A stretch of 64,000 bases of DNA from Halomonas sp. JB37 (GCF_002332255.1 NZ_NRGW01000001.1:1550001-1614000), one strand, 5' to 3'; positions 8,716 to 17,680 are shown, counted from the first letter of the stretch. The notes: generated from the sequence alone by a model not told the origin. Numbers and translations are program-made.

Positions 8716-9434
8716 AGCGTGCGTCCTCCCGCCTGGAACTTCACGATATAGAAACACAGCGCGCCGCAGGCAGCGGCCAGCGGAATAGCCACATTGCTCC
8801 AGCCATAAAGCGTGAATAACAGTGCTGAAAGAATGGTGCAGCCCATCGCCAGTGCCCAGCGCTTATCGGTGAAGCGCGGCGCCACCATGGTCAGAAATAG
8901 TGCGGGCAGAGCAAACGGCATAACCTCGCCAAGCAGCGGCCAGCGTGCGGTTAACGTTTCTCCTGCGGTGGCGCCTACTACCGTGCCCACTATCCACACT
9001 CCCCATGCCAGCAAAGAGGCCCCCATAAACCAGCTAAAACGCTCGGGCGCAGACAGCTGAGGCAGCCGAGTCAGGGCGAGGGCAAAGACCTGGTCGGTTA
9101 AACCATGCATTAACCAAGGCCAGTGGCGGCTGGGTGGCAGCCATGACGCTAAATTAGGACCGTAAACGACATGGCGTACGTTGATGAGCAGGGTCATTGC
9201 CACCACTAGCCATAGCGGTGAACCCGCCGCCACCATGCCTACAAATAGAAACTGCGATGCACCGGCGTAAACAAGCGCTGAAATCGCGGCGGCTTCCCAG
9301 GTGCTAAAGCCTGCTTGCGTCGCCACCAGGCCAAAGGAGAGTGAGACCGGTATATAGCCTCCCAGCAACGGAATGGCTTCCCGGACACCTTTTACGGTTG
9401 AGCGAATAGGTGTGTGACGAGCAGGCTGGCTCAT
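8712..9434 (-). CDS. azlC: AzlC-family branched-chain amino acid exporter
   Basis: The large membrane subunit (240 aa) of the AzlCD exporter. AzlC features are visible: PLLGGYIPVSLSFGLVATQAGF, then LVYAGASQFLFVGMVAAG, and the segment INVRHVVYGPNLA at about residues 85-97. It overlaps both the upstream regulator gene and downstream azlD by 4 bp, so the three form a tight operon. Expression is probably controlled by the XRE-cupin protein through the palindrome at 9978-10009. The exact export substrate cannot be read from sequence. Confidence 0.9.
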   Translation of the reverse strand: MSQPARHTPIRSTVKGVREAIPLLGGYIPVSLSFGLVATQAGFSTWEAAAISALVYAGASQFLFVGMVAAGSPLWLVVAMTLLINVRHVVYGPNLASWLPPSRHWPWLMHGLTDQVFALALTRLPQLSAPERFSWFMGASLLAWGVWIVGTVVGATAGETLTARWPLLGEVMPFALPALFLTMVAPRFTDKRWALAMGCTILSALLFTLYGWSNVAIPLAAACGALCFYIVKFQAGGRTL

Positions 9435-9961
9435 GGCGTATTGCCTTTTTCACCATAGGTGATGGTCATTATTAAAGTGGCCTCCACGGCCTGGGTGCGA
9501 TAAAGGTGCGGCTGGTCGGCGGAGAATGTCACCGTCTGTCCTGGGGTAAGCGCTATCGTCGACCCGTCTGGCCCCGCTTCCAGGCAGCCGCTAATCAGCG
9601 TTAGCGACTCTCGGGTGCCCGGCGTATGAGGTTCGGCTTGGCGAAGCGTATGGGGCGCACAGCGCATCCAGTAAGCATCCACTTGCGGGATGCCTTTGCC
9701 TTGATCAATCAGGCGCACCTGAACGCCATCCTCGCCTAGCGGCACGGTAATCGGGGCTACCAGAGTGCCGAAGGGGACATTGAGCTGTACCGCCAGCCGC
9801 CAGATAGTATCCAGCGTGGGGTTGCCGTTACCCTGCTCAAGGCGGCACAGGTTAGATTTAGCGATGCCCGCGTCATTGGCCAGCTGCGAAAGCGACCAGC
9901 CCCGCTCCATGCGCAGCGTCTGCAGGTGTTGACCTAGGGTACTGAGTGAAAGCTTATCCAT
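9431..9961 (-). CDS. XRE-family transcriptional regulator with C-terminal cupin domain
   Basis: A 176-residue regulator with an N-terminal Cro/C1 HTH (residues about 9-63, including GWSLSQLANDAGIAKSNLCR and LEQGNGNPTLDTIWRLA) and a C-terminal cupin (about 105-170) likely to bind a small ligand. This architecture is common for regulators that sit in front of azlCD-type exporters. It is the first gene of its operon and overlaps azlC by 4 bp. A perfect 32-bp palindrome containing two tandem operator-like sites lies 16 bases before its ATG and overlaps the predicted promoter, so autoregulation is likely; the ligand may be an amino acid, by inference from azlCD. Confidence 0.88.
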   Translation of the reverse strand: MDKLSLSTLGQHLQTLRMERGWSLSQLANDAGIAKSNLCRLEQGNGNPTLDTIWRLAVQLNVPFGTLVAPITVPLGEDGVQVRLIDQGKGIPQVDAYWMRCAPHTLRQAEPHTPGTRESLTLISGCLEAGPDGSTIALTPGQTVTFSADQPHLYRTQAVEATLIMTITYGEKGNTP

Positions 9962-9977
9962 GACGTACCGCCCAGCT

Positions 9978-10022
9978 GTTCTTTATATAGAACGTTCTAT
10001 ATAAAGAACGGTAGCCTGTCAA
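9978..10022 (-). promoter_or_regulatory. Promoter with two-site palindromic operator of the azl operon
   Basis: Bases 9978-10009 form a perfect 32-bp palindrome. Each half (GTTCTTTATATAGAAC and GTTCTATATAAAGAAC) is itself a GTTCT-N6-AGAAC dyad, so two 16-bp sites sit back to back. On the minus strand a consensus -35 (TTGACA, complement of 10017-10022) precedes it and the -10 must fall inside the palindrome. A repressor bound here would cover the core promoter. The natural candidate is the XRE-cupin protein encoded immediately downstream. Confidence 0.7.
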
Positions 10023-10198
10023 CGATTAGTGCGCCGGTCAGGAGAGCCAGTGCGGTAATCGTGTGCCAGATCTGGGCAGGCCTGGTGTATAGATAATGGC
10101 GAGTATCATTGATAGGCAGCTGCCTGCTTTCGAATTTTCATCCGAGAAACAGGCAACTGTGAGGGGCAAGGAGTGCAAGCGAGGAGGAAGAGCAAACG

Positions 10199-10987
10199 TT
10201 AAAAAGTGCCGGGGTAGCTACCGCCATCCAGCAAGAAGTTTTGCCCCGTCATGTAGCCGGCATGCTGGCTGCAAATAAATGCGCAAAATGCGCCAAACTC
10301 TTCTGCCGTGCCAAACCGACCGGCAGGCACACCGCTTAGACGCTTTTCAGTCACGTCTTTCAGGCTGTGGCCAGAAATGTTGGCTTCAGATGCTAAGGCG
10401 CTTTCAAGGCGTTCTGTCTCAAACGGGCCAGGCAAAAGATTATTGATGGTGACGTTGCGACTCACCAATTGAGGCTGACGCGATAATCCTGCAATAAACC
10501 CCGTCAGCCCACTGCGAGCGCCATTAGACAGCCCAAGTACTTCGATCGGGGCTTTTACGGCACCGGAGGTAATATTCACCACGCGCCCAAAGCCGCGTTC
10601 CGACATGCCATCAACGGTGGCTTTGATAAGCTCGATGGGTGTGATCATGTTGGCTTCTAATGCCTTGAGCCAGTCCGACCGGCTCCAATCACGAAAATCG
10701 CCCGGCGGCGGCCCGCCATTATTATTGATAAGGATATCGACCTGGGGGCAGGCCGCTAACATCGCCGCACGCACCTGCGCATCACCAATGTCGCCAGCAA
10801 CGGTGACGACGTCTATACTCGGGTTCAGCGCTTTTAACTGTTGTGCCGTGGTCGCCAAGGTTTCGCTATTGCGGGCATTGATGACCAGATTCACTCCCTC
10901 TTGGGCAAGTGCCATGGCGCACCCTTTACCCAGACCCTTGCTCGCGGCACAAACCACTGCCCAGCGACCTTTAATTCCTAATTCCAT
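10199..10987 (-). CDS. SDR-family oxidoreductase with non-canonical active site
   Basis: A short-chain dehydrogenase/reductase of 262 residues. The N-terminal Rossmann glycine pattern is VVCAASKGLGKG (about 11-22), the cofactor-side NNG is in ILINNNGGPPPGD, and the catalytic Ser is in NITSGAV. The usual YxxxK is absent: the aligned position reads LSNGARSGL, with Ser or Asn where Tyr belongs and Arg where Lys belongs. The C-terminus YMTGQNFLLDGGSYPG is standard for the fold. It is the last gene of the TTT-transporter operon, 24 bases after the other SDR gene. Probably a dehydrogenase or a relative that acts on the operon's substrate; the altered active site makes ordinary carbonyl reduction uncertain. 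Confidence 0.8.
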   Translation of the reverse strand: MELGIKGRWAVVCAASKGLGKGCAMALAQEGVNLVINARNSETLATTAQQLKALNPSIDVVTVAGDIGDAQVRAAMLAACPQVDILINNNGGPPPGDFRDWSRSDWLKALEANMITPIELIKATVDGMSERGFGRVVNITSGAVKAPIEVLGLSNGARSGLTGFIAGLSRQPQLVSRNVTINNLLPGPFETERLESALASEANISGHSLKDVTEKRLSGVPAGRFGTAEEFGAFCAFICSQHAGYMTGQNFLLDGGSYPGTF

Positions 10988-11011
10988 CGTGGCTCTCCTG
11001 ATAAAGATTGT

Positions 11012-11707
11012 TTAACGAGCGGCGTAGCCACCGTCCACCGGCAGAATGACGCCGGTCACAAATTTTGCTCCGGGTGATGCCAGAAACAAGGCGGGCCCTA
11101 TCAAATCATCGGGTGCTCCCCAGCGACCCATAGGCGTCCGGTCTATAAGCTCCGCCGAACGCTCTTTGTCTTGAACTAACGCTGACGTTAATTCTGTCGC
11201 TATCCAGCCGGGTGCTAGCGCATTGACACGGATACCTTCGGGCGCCCAAGCAATCGCCAGTGAGCGCGTCAGCTGGGCGATGCCTCCTTTAGATGCGGAG
11301 TAGGCGGGAACAAATCCGCTGCCAAAAAATGACAGCATCGACGCCGTATTGACAATACAGCCACCTGCGTTCTTAAGCGCTTCAAAGGCCGCCTGACAGC
11401 AACGCTGGGTCCCGTTTAGATTAATATCCACGACATCGGCGAAACCTTGAGGCGTAAATTCCTTACCACCGCGTAGGATGACGCCCGCACAGTTAACCAG
11501 CACATCAATGCGAGTGAATTGAGCAAAGAACGTCGTCACGGCATCGTCATTGCGAACATCAAGCTGATATTGAAGGGCGCCGAAATCAGTGACGCCGTTG
11601 TCTGACGCCTCAACGCCCGTTATATGAACGCTGGCCTGTTCTGCAAAGGCGGAGGCGATTGCCCGGCCAATGCCGCTGCTGCCTCCAATTACGACCACGG
11701 TTTTCAT
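11012..11707 (-). CDS. SDR-family NAD(P)-dependent oxidoreductase
   Basis: A classical SDR of 231 residues with the glycine motif IGGSSGIGRA (7-16), NCAG near 76-79, the catalytic Ser in NTASML and the YSASKGG active-site motif, and the C-terminal FVTGVILPVDGG. The enzyme should interconvert an alcohol and a ketone with NAD(P). Its start overlaps the stop of the upstream tctA-type gene by 4 bp, placing it in the same operon as the cupin dioxygenase and TTT transporter. A catabolic role with those genes is likely, but the substrate is not evident. Confidence 0.88.
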   Translation of the reverse strand: MKTVVVIGGSSGIGRAIASAFAEQASVHITGVEASDNGVTDFGALQYQLDVRNDDAVTTFFAQFTRIDVLVNCAGVILRGGKEFTPQGFADVVDINLNGTQRCCQAAFEALKNAGGCIVNTASMLSFFGSGFVPAYSASKGGIAQLTRSLAIAWAPEGIRVNALAPGWIATELTSALVQDKERSAELIDRTPMGRWGAPDDLIGPALFLASPGAKFVTGVILPVDGGYAAR

Positions 11708-13218
11708 GTGTTTTCCTTGTTAGCTACGTTGGGCCGGCTGCGAGCGGCTGACATGAGCGCAGACGCAATAATCGCGACCCAAACCAGCACGGCAAGGGTG
11801 CCTAGCGTGGCCGCAATCGGGCGGTCAAATAGCATCAGCAGATCACCGTTTGCTTTGATCATAGAGCGCAGGAAATTGCCTTCAACCACAGGCCCTAAAA
11901 TGACCGCAAGAATCATTGGCCCGATAGGGAAGTTGTGCTCGACCATGACATAAGCAAATAAGCCTAAAATCAGCATAATCCAGATATCGAGCATGCTGTT
12001 ATTAGCCGCATAGGCGCCGACGATGCAGAACAGCAAGATAAGGGGATACAGCACGCCGTGAGGTACGGACAAAATATGCCGCGCGCTTCGTATGGCGAGT
12101 AGACCCAGTGGGATCAGCAAAATATTGGCGAGAATAAAGACAATAAAAATCGCGTTAACTAACACCGCATCGGTGGTGAATACGTCCGGCCCTGGGGTAA
12201 TGCCTTTCATCATCAGTACGCCGATAATGATGGCGGTGATAGTGTCGCCGGGGATGCCGAACACAAGGGCCGGTATATAGGCGCCTGAAAGCGCAGCGTT
12301 ATTGGCTGAGCTAGCGGATACCAAGCCCTCTGGATGTCCAGTGCCGAATTTCTCCGGTGTGCGCGAGAGCTTGCGAGCCAAGGCATAGCTTATCCACGAT
12401 GCTATATCCGCACCGGCTCCCGGCAGCGCACCGATCAGCGTGCCCAGGAGGCTGCTGCGCGCCACCCCGCCTTTGTATTTCCACAGCAGCCCGCCGACGC
12501 CTTCAAAAGGCTTCTTAACAAGCGGCATCTTAGACAGCGATATCGTGCCAATTTCAGGCAGCCGCCGCAGCAGCTCCGCTATCGCGAATAAGCCAATTAA
12601 CACAGGTAAAATCGCAATGCCGTTGAGCAGTTCAGGCACCCCAAAGATAAACCGCATCTGCCCGGACACTGAACTCATGCCCACCATCGAAATCAGCAGG
12701 CCAAGCAGCATCGAGATTGCCCCTTTCACAGGATCGGTTCCTGACACGAGTACCGCACAGGAAAGACCCAGCAGGGCTAGCCAGAAATACTCATCACTGG
12801 TGAATTGGATGGCAAATTCTGCAACCAATGGCGCAAAAAAAGCCAGAATCGCAACGCCAATGACGCCGCCCACGACAGAGCAGGCCAAGTTGACGCCCAA
12901 CGCCTGACCCACTTTTCCCTGGCGACCCATGAGATACGCTTCGTCAGTATACGCGGCTGATGCGGGGGTTCCCGGTATGCGAAGCAATGCGCCCGGTATA
13001 TCCCCTGCGACAATCGCCATCGCAGTGGCCGACACAATGGCACCAATGGCGGGAAGAGGGTCCATGAAAAATGTGAGAGGGACTAACAACGCTGTTGCCA
13101 TGGTGGCGGTCAGTCCAGGGATCGCGCCAATGAAGAGCCCGAAGATTGAGGCCCCTAGAATCACTAGCAGCACCTGCCAATCAAATACCATTGCTAATGA
13201 TTGCTGTAGTTCCATCAT
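11704..13218 (-). CDS. tctA: Tripartite tricarboxylate transporter large permease (TctA family)
   Basis: The large membrane subunit (504 aa, many hydrophobic segments) of a TTT carboxylate uptake system. Hallmarks are GAIPGLTATMATALLVPLTF near the N-terminus and GALPGAGADIASWISYALA about midway. The ATG at 13218 shares one base with the TctB stop (TAATG) and has GAGGTG about 9 bases upstream, so the longer open frame to 13287 is rejected. It works with the small subunit TctB and binding protein TctC encoded just upstream. The substrate is an organic acid that I cannot specify. Confidence 0.92.
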   Translation of the reverse strand: MMELQQSLAMVFDWQVLLVILGASIFGLFIGAIPGLTATMATALLVPLTFFMDPLPAIGAIVSATAMAIVAGDIPGALLRIPGTPASAAYTDEAYLMGRQGKVGQALGVNLACSVVGGVIGVAILAFFAPLVAEFAIQFTSDEYFWLALLGLSCAVLVSGTDPVKGAISMLLGLLISMVGMSSVSGQMRFIFGVPELLNGIAILPVLIGLFAIAELLRRLPEIGTISLSKMPLVKKPFEGVGGLLWKYKGGVARSSLLGTLIGALPGAGADIASWISYALARKLSRTPEKFGTGHPEGLVSASSANNAALSGAYIPALVFGIPGDTITAIIIGVLMMKGITPGPDVFTTDAVLVNAIFIVFILANILLIPLGLLAIRSARHILSVPHGVLYPLILLFCIVGAYAANNSMLDIWIMLILGLFAYVMVEHNFPIGPMILAVILGPVVEGNFLRSMIKANGDLLMLFDRPIAATLGTLAVLVWVAIIASALMSAARSRPNVANKENT

Positions 13219-13688
13219 TAGTAGATCACCTCTTCTAGGATGCCTAATGACAGTGGAACGAGCAGTAGTTCGGCAAAGGTTAGCCAAATGATGAGCGTCG
13301 CCACGGTAGCCACGCTAATCGCTAGCCACCATCTTCCCTTAGTGAAGACGCCGATGAGCACAGTCAGCATGATGAGTGAGACAATGGGAAAGCCAAGAGT
13401 CGGCGTTAGGAGTATGTAGCCAGCCACGGCTGCCACCACGGCCATGATACAGAACAGCACATGGCCGATAGGAATAGCGTCTTGCCAAACAATTAACGGC
13501 CCTTTTTGAATCCAACCGCGTAGACAAAGTATCAAGCCCATCGCTATTAATAAGACCGCTACCAGCGTCGGGAAGGTTCCCGCGCCATAGTCCTGGCGCG
13601 GAAGAGAGGGAAAGTCTTTTGAGAGCCAAACGGTAATAGTGCCGAGTAGAACGGTTAAAAGCCCCAGGATAAAATCGTGAATACGCAT
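13218..13688 (-). CDS. tctB: Tripartite tricarboxylate transporter small subunit (TctB family)
   Basis: A 156-residue, four-segment membrane protein in the position and length expected of the small TTT permease subunit. It starts 12 bases after the TctC-type gene and its stop overlaps the TctA start. Sequence conservation in this family is low, so the call rests on the hydrophobic pattern (segments near 8-25, 37-55, 75-100, 110-150), the FPSLPRQDYGAGTFP-like loop and the context between tctC and tctA. Confidence 0.9.
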   Translation of the reverse strand: MRIHDFILGLLTVLLGTITVWLSKDFPSLPRQDYGAGTFPTLVAVLLIAMGLILCLRGWIQKGPLIVWQDAIPIGHVLFCIMAVVAAVAGYILLTPTLGFPIVSLIMLTVLIGVFTKGRWWLAISVATVATLIIWLTFAELLLVPLSLGILEEVIY

Positions 13689-13700
13689 GGTCTTCCGGCC

Positions 13701-14675
13701 TTACTGGGCCAGCCCCAGCGTTTCGATGATCTCGGCATTATTAGCATCTGATTCGGTCATGAACTGAAGGAACTCTTCTGGTCCACGCCACTCGGTTCCA
13801 AAGCCACGCTGCTGCATGAAAGACTGGAAGTCATCGGATTCGTAAACTTTCTGAGCAGCTTCGGCAAGCGTTGCGACGATATCCTCAGGTAGCCCTTTGG
13901 GGCCCGCTAGCCCGCGCCATGTGCCGGCTGTCCAAGGCTGGCCGGTCTGCTCTGCGGCGGTAAGAATGTCTGGAAAGGTCGACAGCCGCTCATCTGAGAA
14001 TACGGCGAGCGTATCAATACGGTCTGCTTGGCGCATGGACTCAGATTCCGGCAGTGACGAGAATACGAAGTCCACGCCGCCGGCCGCTAGCTCTTGTAGT
14101 CCAGGCGCGGCACCTTCACTCGGAACAAGGGCGACAGAGTTGGGATCAATACCCTGCTGGTTAAGCAGGCCAGCAAAGGCCAAGTGGTAAGCCGCCCCCG
14201 GGGCCGACCCCGAAACAGTGTACTGATTAGGGTTTGCTTTGATGTCATCAAGCGCGGCCTCTAACGAATCCCAGCCGGAGTCCGCATTGACACTGAAGGC
14301 GGCAGAATCAAAGTTGACTAGCGCGATGGGGGTAAGGTCTTCATATGAAATGGCTGACGTGCCGATATGCCGATACGTCGTGATCTCAGCCGTCGGCAGG
14401 CCAAGCGTGTAGCCATCGGGCTTGCTCATGGTGATCGCCGTATGGCCGATAACGCCAGCACCGCCGGTTCGGTTGACCACGTTGACCTGCTGCCCTAGTT
14501 CTTTCTGTAAGCCACTTGCTAACTGACGCGCAACGGCGTCCGTACCACCGCCGGCGGACCAAGGCACAATCAGTTGGATAGGCTTCTCGGGGTAGTCGGC
14601 TTGAGCAGCCCCAGCCGATAGAGCGATGGCCAGGAAACCGGCGCCGAGAACGAGGGGAGAAGAGGATGTTTTCAT
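13701..14675 (-). CDS. tctC: Tripartite tricarboxylate transporter substrate-binding protein (TctC/Bug family)
   Basis: A periplasmic binding protein of the Bug/TctC family, 324 aa. The ATG at 14675 is chosen: AAGGA lies about 8 bases before it and it yields a signal peptide ending GAAQA-DYPEKP near residue 26. The frame continues upstream to 14834 only as open sequence. Family marks are YPEKPIQLIVPWSAGGGTD, a loop with GGAGVIGH, and the C-terminal stretch near LPEDIVATLAEAAQKV. TctC captures the carboxylate and hands it to TctAB. It lies 67 bases after the cupin gene. Confidence 0.92.
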   Translation of the reverse strand: MKTSSSPLVLGAGFLAIALSAGAAQADYPEKPIQLIVPWSAGGGTDAVARQLASGLQKELGQQVNVVNRTGGAGVIGHTAITMSKPDGYTLGLPTAEITTYRHIGTSAISYEDLTPIALVNFDSAAFSVNADSGWDSLEAALDDIKANPNQYTVSGSAPGAAYHLAFAGLLNQQGIDPNSVALVPSEGAAPGLQELAAGGVDFVFSSLPESESMRQADRIDTLAVFSDERLSTFPDILTAAEQTGQPWTAGTWRGLAGPKGLPEDIVATLAEAAQKVYESDDFQSFMQQRGFGTEWRGPEEFLQFMTESDANNAEIIETLGLAQ

Positions 14676-14742
14676 GGATGCATTCCTTATTACTTGTTGT
14701 TCGTGAAGGGTTGTTTGCATAAATGAAGCAGCGGTAATGGGC

Positions 14743-15267
14743 TTAGCGAATGAACTGGTCGACGTAATCGCTGCCCAGACCACACTCTGAGTAGTGTTTG
14801 CGGCACATATCAATTTTAGAGAAAACATCCTCATACCCCAGATGCTTGCCCCACGGGTCGACGTAGTACATCACGCCGTTTACCTGAAATAGCGTGATCA
14901 TTTCTTCAACATCGTCATCGACCACCAAGGTGTGTGTTTCCCCTGGAGGCTCATAAACGTAGCTGCCCTCCGTGGCCTCCCAGTCGTGTTCGAGGTAGCG
15001 CCATCTGCCTTTGAGCACTACACCATGTACGGGATTGGGATGACGATGGCGACTCAGGACGCCGGATTTACGCACCCGCAGCAAGTTCACCCAGTAACCC
15101 TGTGAAACGTTGAGGCATAAGGGGCGAAAATGGACGTTTTCAGCCTGGGGTACCCAAATACGTTCGTCTGTGGGAATAGCGTGCGGCACGACAATATCCG
15201 CAGCAGCTTCCGCTGGCTGGGCGTATTGATAAGGCATCCGTTTATGTTGTTCTTGAATATCGGTCAT
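14743..15267 (-). CDS. Cupin protein of the 2,4'-dihydroxyacetophenone dioxygenase family
   Basis: A single-cupin protein of 174 residues. It matches, from memory, the 2,4'-dihydroxyacetophenone dioxygenase family: an HRHP motif (His 79 and 81 if counted from the longer frame), a Glu in RYLEHDW and a His in GETHTL, at nearly the spacing of the Fe ligands reported for that enzyme. Such enzymes cleave a C-C bond next to a ketone with O2. The ATG at 15267 has GGAGA just upstream and is preferred over 15282. It is the first gene of the operon with tctCBA and two SDRs, so it may act on an imported aromatic or keto acid. The true substrate is unknown. Confidence 0.75.
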   Translation of the reverse strand: MTDIQEQHKRMPYQYAQPAEAAADIVVPHAIPTDERIWVPQAENVHFRPLCLNVSQGYWVNLLRVRKSGVLSRHRHPNPVHGVVLKGRWRYLEHDWEATEGSYVYEPPGETHTLVVDDDVEEMITLFQVNGVMYYVDPWGKHLGYEDVFSKIDMCRKHYSECGLGSDYVDQFIR

Positions 15268-15276
15268 CTTATCTCC

Positions 15277-15312
15277 GTCCATAATGTGGACATTTAAATC
15301 ATAATGTGGACA
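15277..15312. promoter_or_regulatory. Direct repeat / dyad, candidate IclR operator
   Basis: ATAATGTGGACA occurs at 15281-15292 and again at 15301-15312, exactly 20 bp (about two helical turns) apart, in the divergent region between the cupin operon and the IclR gene. The first copy is also part of the dyad GTCCA-N5-TGGAC (15277-15291). The position and same-face spacing suggest binding sites for the IclR-type regulator encoded alongside. Confidence 0.5.
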
Positions 15313-15391
15313 ATTGAAATCTAAGACACCCAGGTCACTTCGTCAATCATGGTTAAGTCGCACGATATTAGACATTCGTCTTGGAGGACGT

Positions 15392-16168
15392 ATGAGCGAG
15401 AGGATTGAGTCCATTACCCAGCGGCCACCGGTACAAGGAGCCGCAGCGCTCGTCAAAGGTTTACGTGTGCTACAAGTGATTCCCGAGTTAGGGCCACAGG
15501 CGCATGCAAAAAATATTCAGGAGCGCCTCGGCTTGCCGCGTCCTACCGTGTATCGACTGCTCAATACACTTGAGCAGGAGGGCTTTATTGAGCGCAATCC
15601 AATAAGCGATGAATACGCTCTTGGTCGTCAGTTGATTCACCTGGCACATCAATCGCTGACTCGCAGTGATTTGCGCGAGAGGGTGCGGGGAGTGATGCAC
15701 GAGATCAGCCAGCAGACAGGGGAGACCGTGCATCTGGCGATTCCGTATGGTTATCACATGACGTTTATCGATAAGGTCGAATCGGCCGACGCCGTGCGTA
15801 TGGCCTCTTATATCGGTATGCCGGTGCCTATGCACTCAACCGCGGTGGGTAAAGCCTACTTGGCCGCACTGAGCGAAGAAGCCTGCGAACAATACCTAGC
15901 GCGGCTAACGCTGGAACCTATCACGGTACAAACATTGACGAGTCTGGAGGATTTACGAGGGGCACTGGCAGTGACGCGCAAGCAGGGCTATGCCATTGAC
16001 GATGAAGAAAACGAGCTAGGTATTATCTGCTTCGGTCAAGCGGTGAATGGCGTCGATGGGCGCGTCTCGGGGGCGATCAGCGTTAGCGTGCCGCGCTACC
16101 GTTTTCAAGAGGGGACCGCCCACCATATCGTGACGACCATCCAAGAGCACCTTAGCGCGCTGCACTGA
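15392..16168 (+). CDS. IclR-family transcriptional regulator
   Basis: A 258-residue regulator. The N-terminal winged HTH includes AHAKNIQERLGLPRPTVYRL and NTLEQEGFIER. The C-terminal effector domain has the family features around FIDKVESADAVRM, HSTAVGKAYLAAL and YAIDDEENELGIICF. The ATG at 15392 follows GGAGG with ideal spacing, so the longer frame from 15314 (TTG) is rejected. It is divergent from the cupin-TTT-SDR operon and probably controls it in response to the aromatic or organic acid substrate, through the repeats at 15277-15312. Confidence 0.92.
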   Translation: MSERIESITQRPPVQGAAALVKGLRVLQVIPELGPQAHAKNIQERLGLPRPTVYRLLNTLEQEGFIERNPISDEYALGRQLIHLAHQSLTRSDLRERVRGVMHEISQQTGETVHLAIPYGYHMTFIDKVESADAVRMASYIGMPVPMHSTAVGKAYLAALSEEACEQYLARLTLEPITVQTLTSLEDLRGALAVTRKQGYAIDDEENELGIICFGQAVNGVDGRVSGAISVSVPRYRFQEGTAHHIVTTIQEHLSALH

Positions 16169-16219
16169 GGGCTCTTGCAGCGCTTATGATGAAAACAAGC
16201 CATTCCTCTAGATTGGCGG

Positions 16220-17443
16220 TTAAGAGTGCATCTTTTCTCTCGCCTGACAGGCCGCTGCGGTGAACAGTACATCAGTCGAGGAGTTAAGCGCGGTTTCGGT
16301 TGAGTCCTGCACCACGCTGATCACAAACCCAATAGCCACTGCTTGCATGGCCACTTCCGTCGGGATGCCGAACAGGTTAGCAGCCATGGGAATCAGCATT
16401 AGTGATCCGCCCGCCACGCCTGAAACGCCGCAGGCCGCTAGCGCTGAAACCATGCACAGCAGCAGCGCTGTGGGGAAGTCAACGTTAATGCCCAGCGTAT
16501 GGGTAGTGGCCAGCGTTATCACTGTAATGGTGATAGCCGCACCACACATATTGATCGTCGCTCCCAGCGGAATCGAAATAGAGTAGGTATCGGCATCTAA
16601 CTTCAGGCGGCGGCACAGCTCCAAGTTAACCGGAATATTTGCGGCCGAGCTACGAGTGAAAAAAGCGGTAATCGCGCTGCCACGCAGACAAGTAAATACC
16701 AGTGGGTAAGGGTTTTTTCGGGTAGTTAAGTAAACCAACAGCGGATTGGTTACTAGTGCGACAAATAGCATGCAGCCCACAATTACGCCCAGCAGCTGGG
16801 CGTAATTGAGTAGCGCCTCAACGCCAGATTCTGCCAGCGTACCGGCCACTAAACCAAAGATACCCAGCGGCGCTAAGCGAATCACCAGCGTTACAATACG
16901 GGTTATCGCCGTGGATAAATCACTTAAGGCTTGCCGGGTGGTATCGCTAGCTTGGCGAAGCGTTAAGCCAAGGCCGATTGCCCACGCTAGGATAGCGATA
17001 AAGTTCGACTCCATCAGCGCGCCAACGGGATTGGTAACCGCATTTAACAACAGGTCGCGTAGAACGTTAACGATGTTCCCAGGCGGGTTGCCATCCACTT
17101 GCACTGCGTTCAAGGCAAGTTCAGTGGGAAATAGAAAGCTTGCTGCTACCGCAATTAACGCAGCGATTAGAGTGCCTGCCACATATAGCACCAGCACGGG
17201 ACGAATATGGGTTGGCTGACCTTTTTGATGAGCAGAGATGGCAGCGGCGACCAGTACAAACACCAAAATGGGAGCCACCGCCTGCAACGCGGCAATAAAT
17301 AGCTGGCCAAATAGTGCCACATTGCCAGCCATGCCCGGTGCAAACAGGGCTAGCAGTACTCCAGCAACGATACCCATTAAAATCTGTGGGATAAGACCTA
17401 GCCGTAAAAATGGCCGAAAAACGGCTTGGACAGTAGCGATCAT
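16220..17443 (-). CDS. sstT: Sodium:serine/threonine symporter SstT
   Basis: A 407-residue dicarboxylate/amino acid:cation symporter of the SstT type, which takes up serine and threonine with Na+. The N-terminus ([19 protein letters not shown]) and the stretches [16 protein letters not shown] and [16 protein letters not shown] are typical. The ATG at 17443 follows AAGAG about 8-9 bases upstream and gives the family length; the frame upstream to 17623 is not protein-like. Na+ coupling suits a halophile. It is convergent with the IclR gene, with 51 bases between. Confidence 0.92.
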   Translation of the reverse strand: MIATVQAVFRPFLRLGLIPQILMGIVAGVLLALFAPGMAGNVALFGQLFIAALQAVAPILVFVLVAAAISAHQKGQPTHIRPVLVLYVAGTLIAALIAVAASFLFPTELALNAVQVDGNPPGNIVNVLRDLLLNAVTNPVGALMESNFIAILAWAIGLGLTLRQASDTTRQALSDLSTAITRIVTLVIRLAPLGIFGLVAGTLAESGVEALLNYAQLLGVIVGCMLFVALVTNPLLVYLTTRKNPYPLVFTCLRGSAITAFFTRSSAANIPVNLELCRRLKLDADTYSISIPLGATINMCGAAITITVITLATTHTLGINVDFPTALLLCMVSALAACGVSGVAGGSLMLIPMAANLFGIPTEVAMQAVAIGFVISVVQDSTETALNSSTDVLFTAAACQAREKMHS

Positions 17444-17680
17444 TGCGCAACTCTTAGATAGTGGGAAGTGAGTGGCGTTGCGGCAAGGGGCCGCTAACGC
17501 GCTTGAATCGGGCGGTATTCTATCAGTTGCGGGTATGCCATGGGCGGCTGTGTCAAAATCTTGGCGCACATCTCCTAAAAGAGAAACAGGATATATAATG
17601 CGTTGGACGTTGAGTTTTAACATTCAGTGATGCATAAAGCGTAACTTGCTACTTTCTATAACAATTCAGGCAAATTTCTA

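Noticed and set aside
10093-10111. Fur-like GATAATGGCGAGTATCATT
   Set aside because: Half of the consensus is missing and the flanking genes are not iron related.
10096-10278. 60-codon frame upstream of and overlapping the SDR gene end
   Set aside because: Runs antisense into the SDR coding sequence and has no protein-like features.
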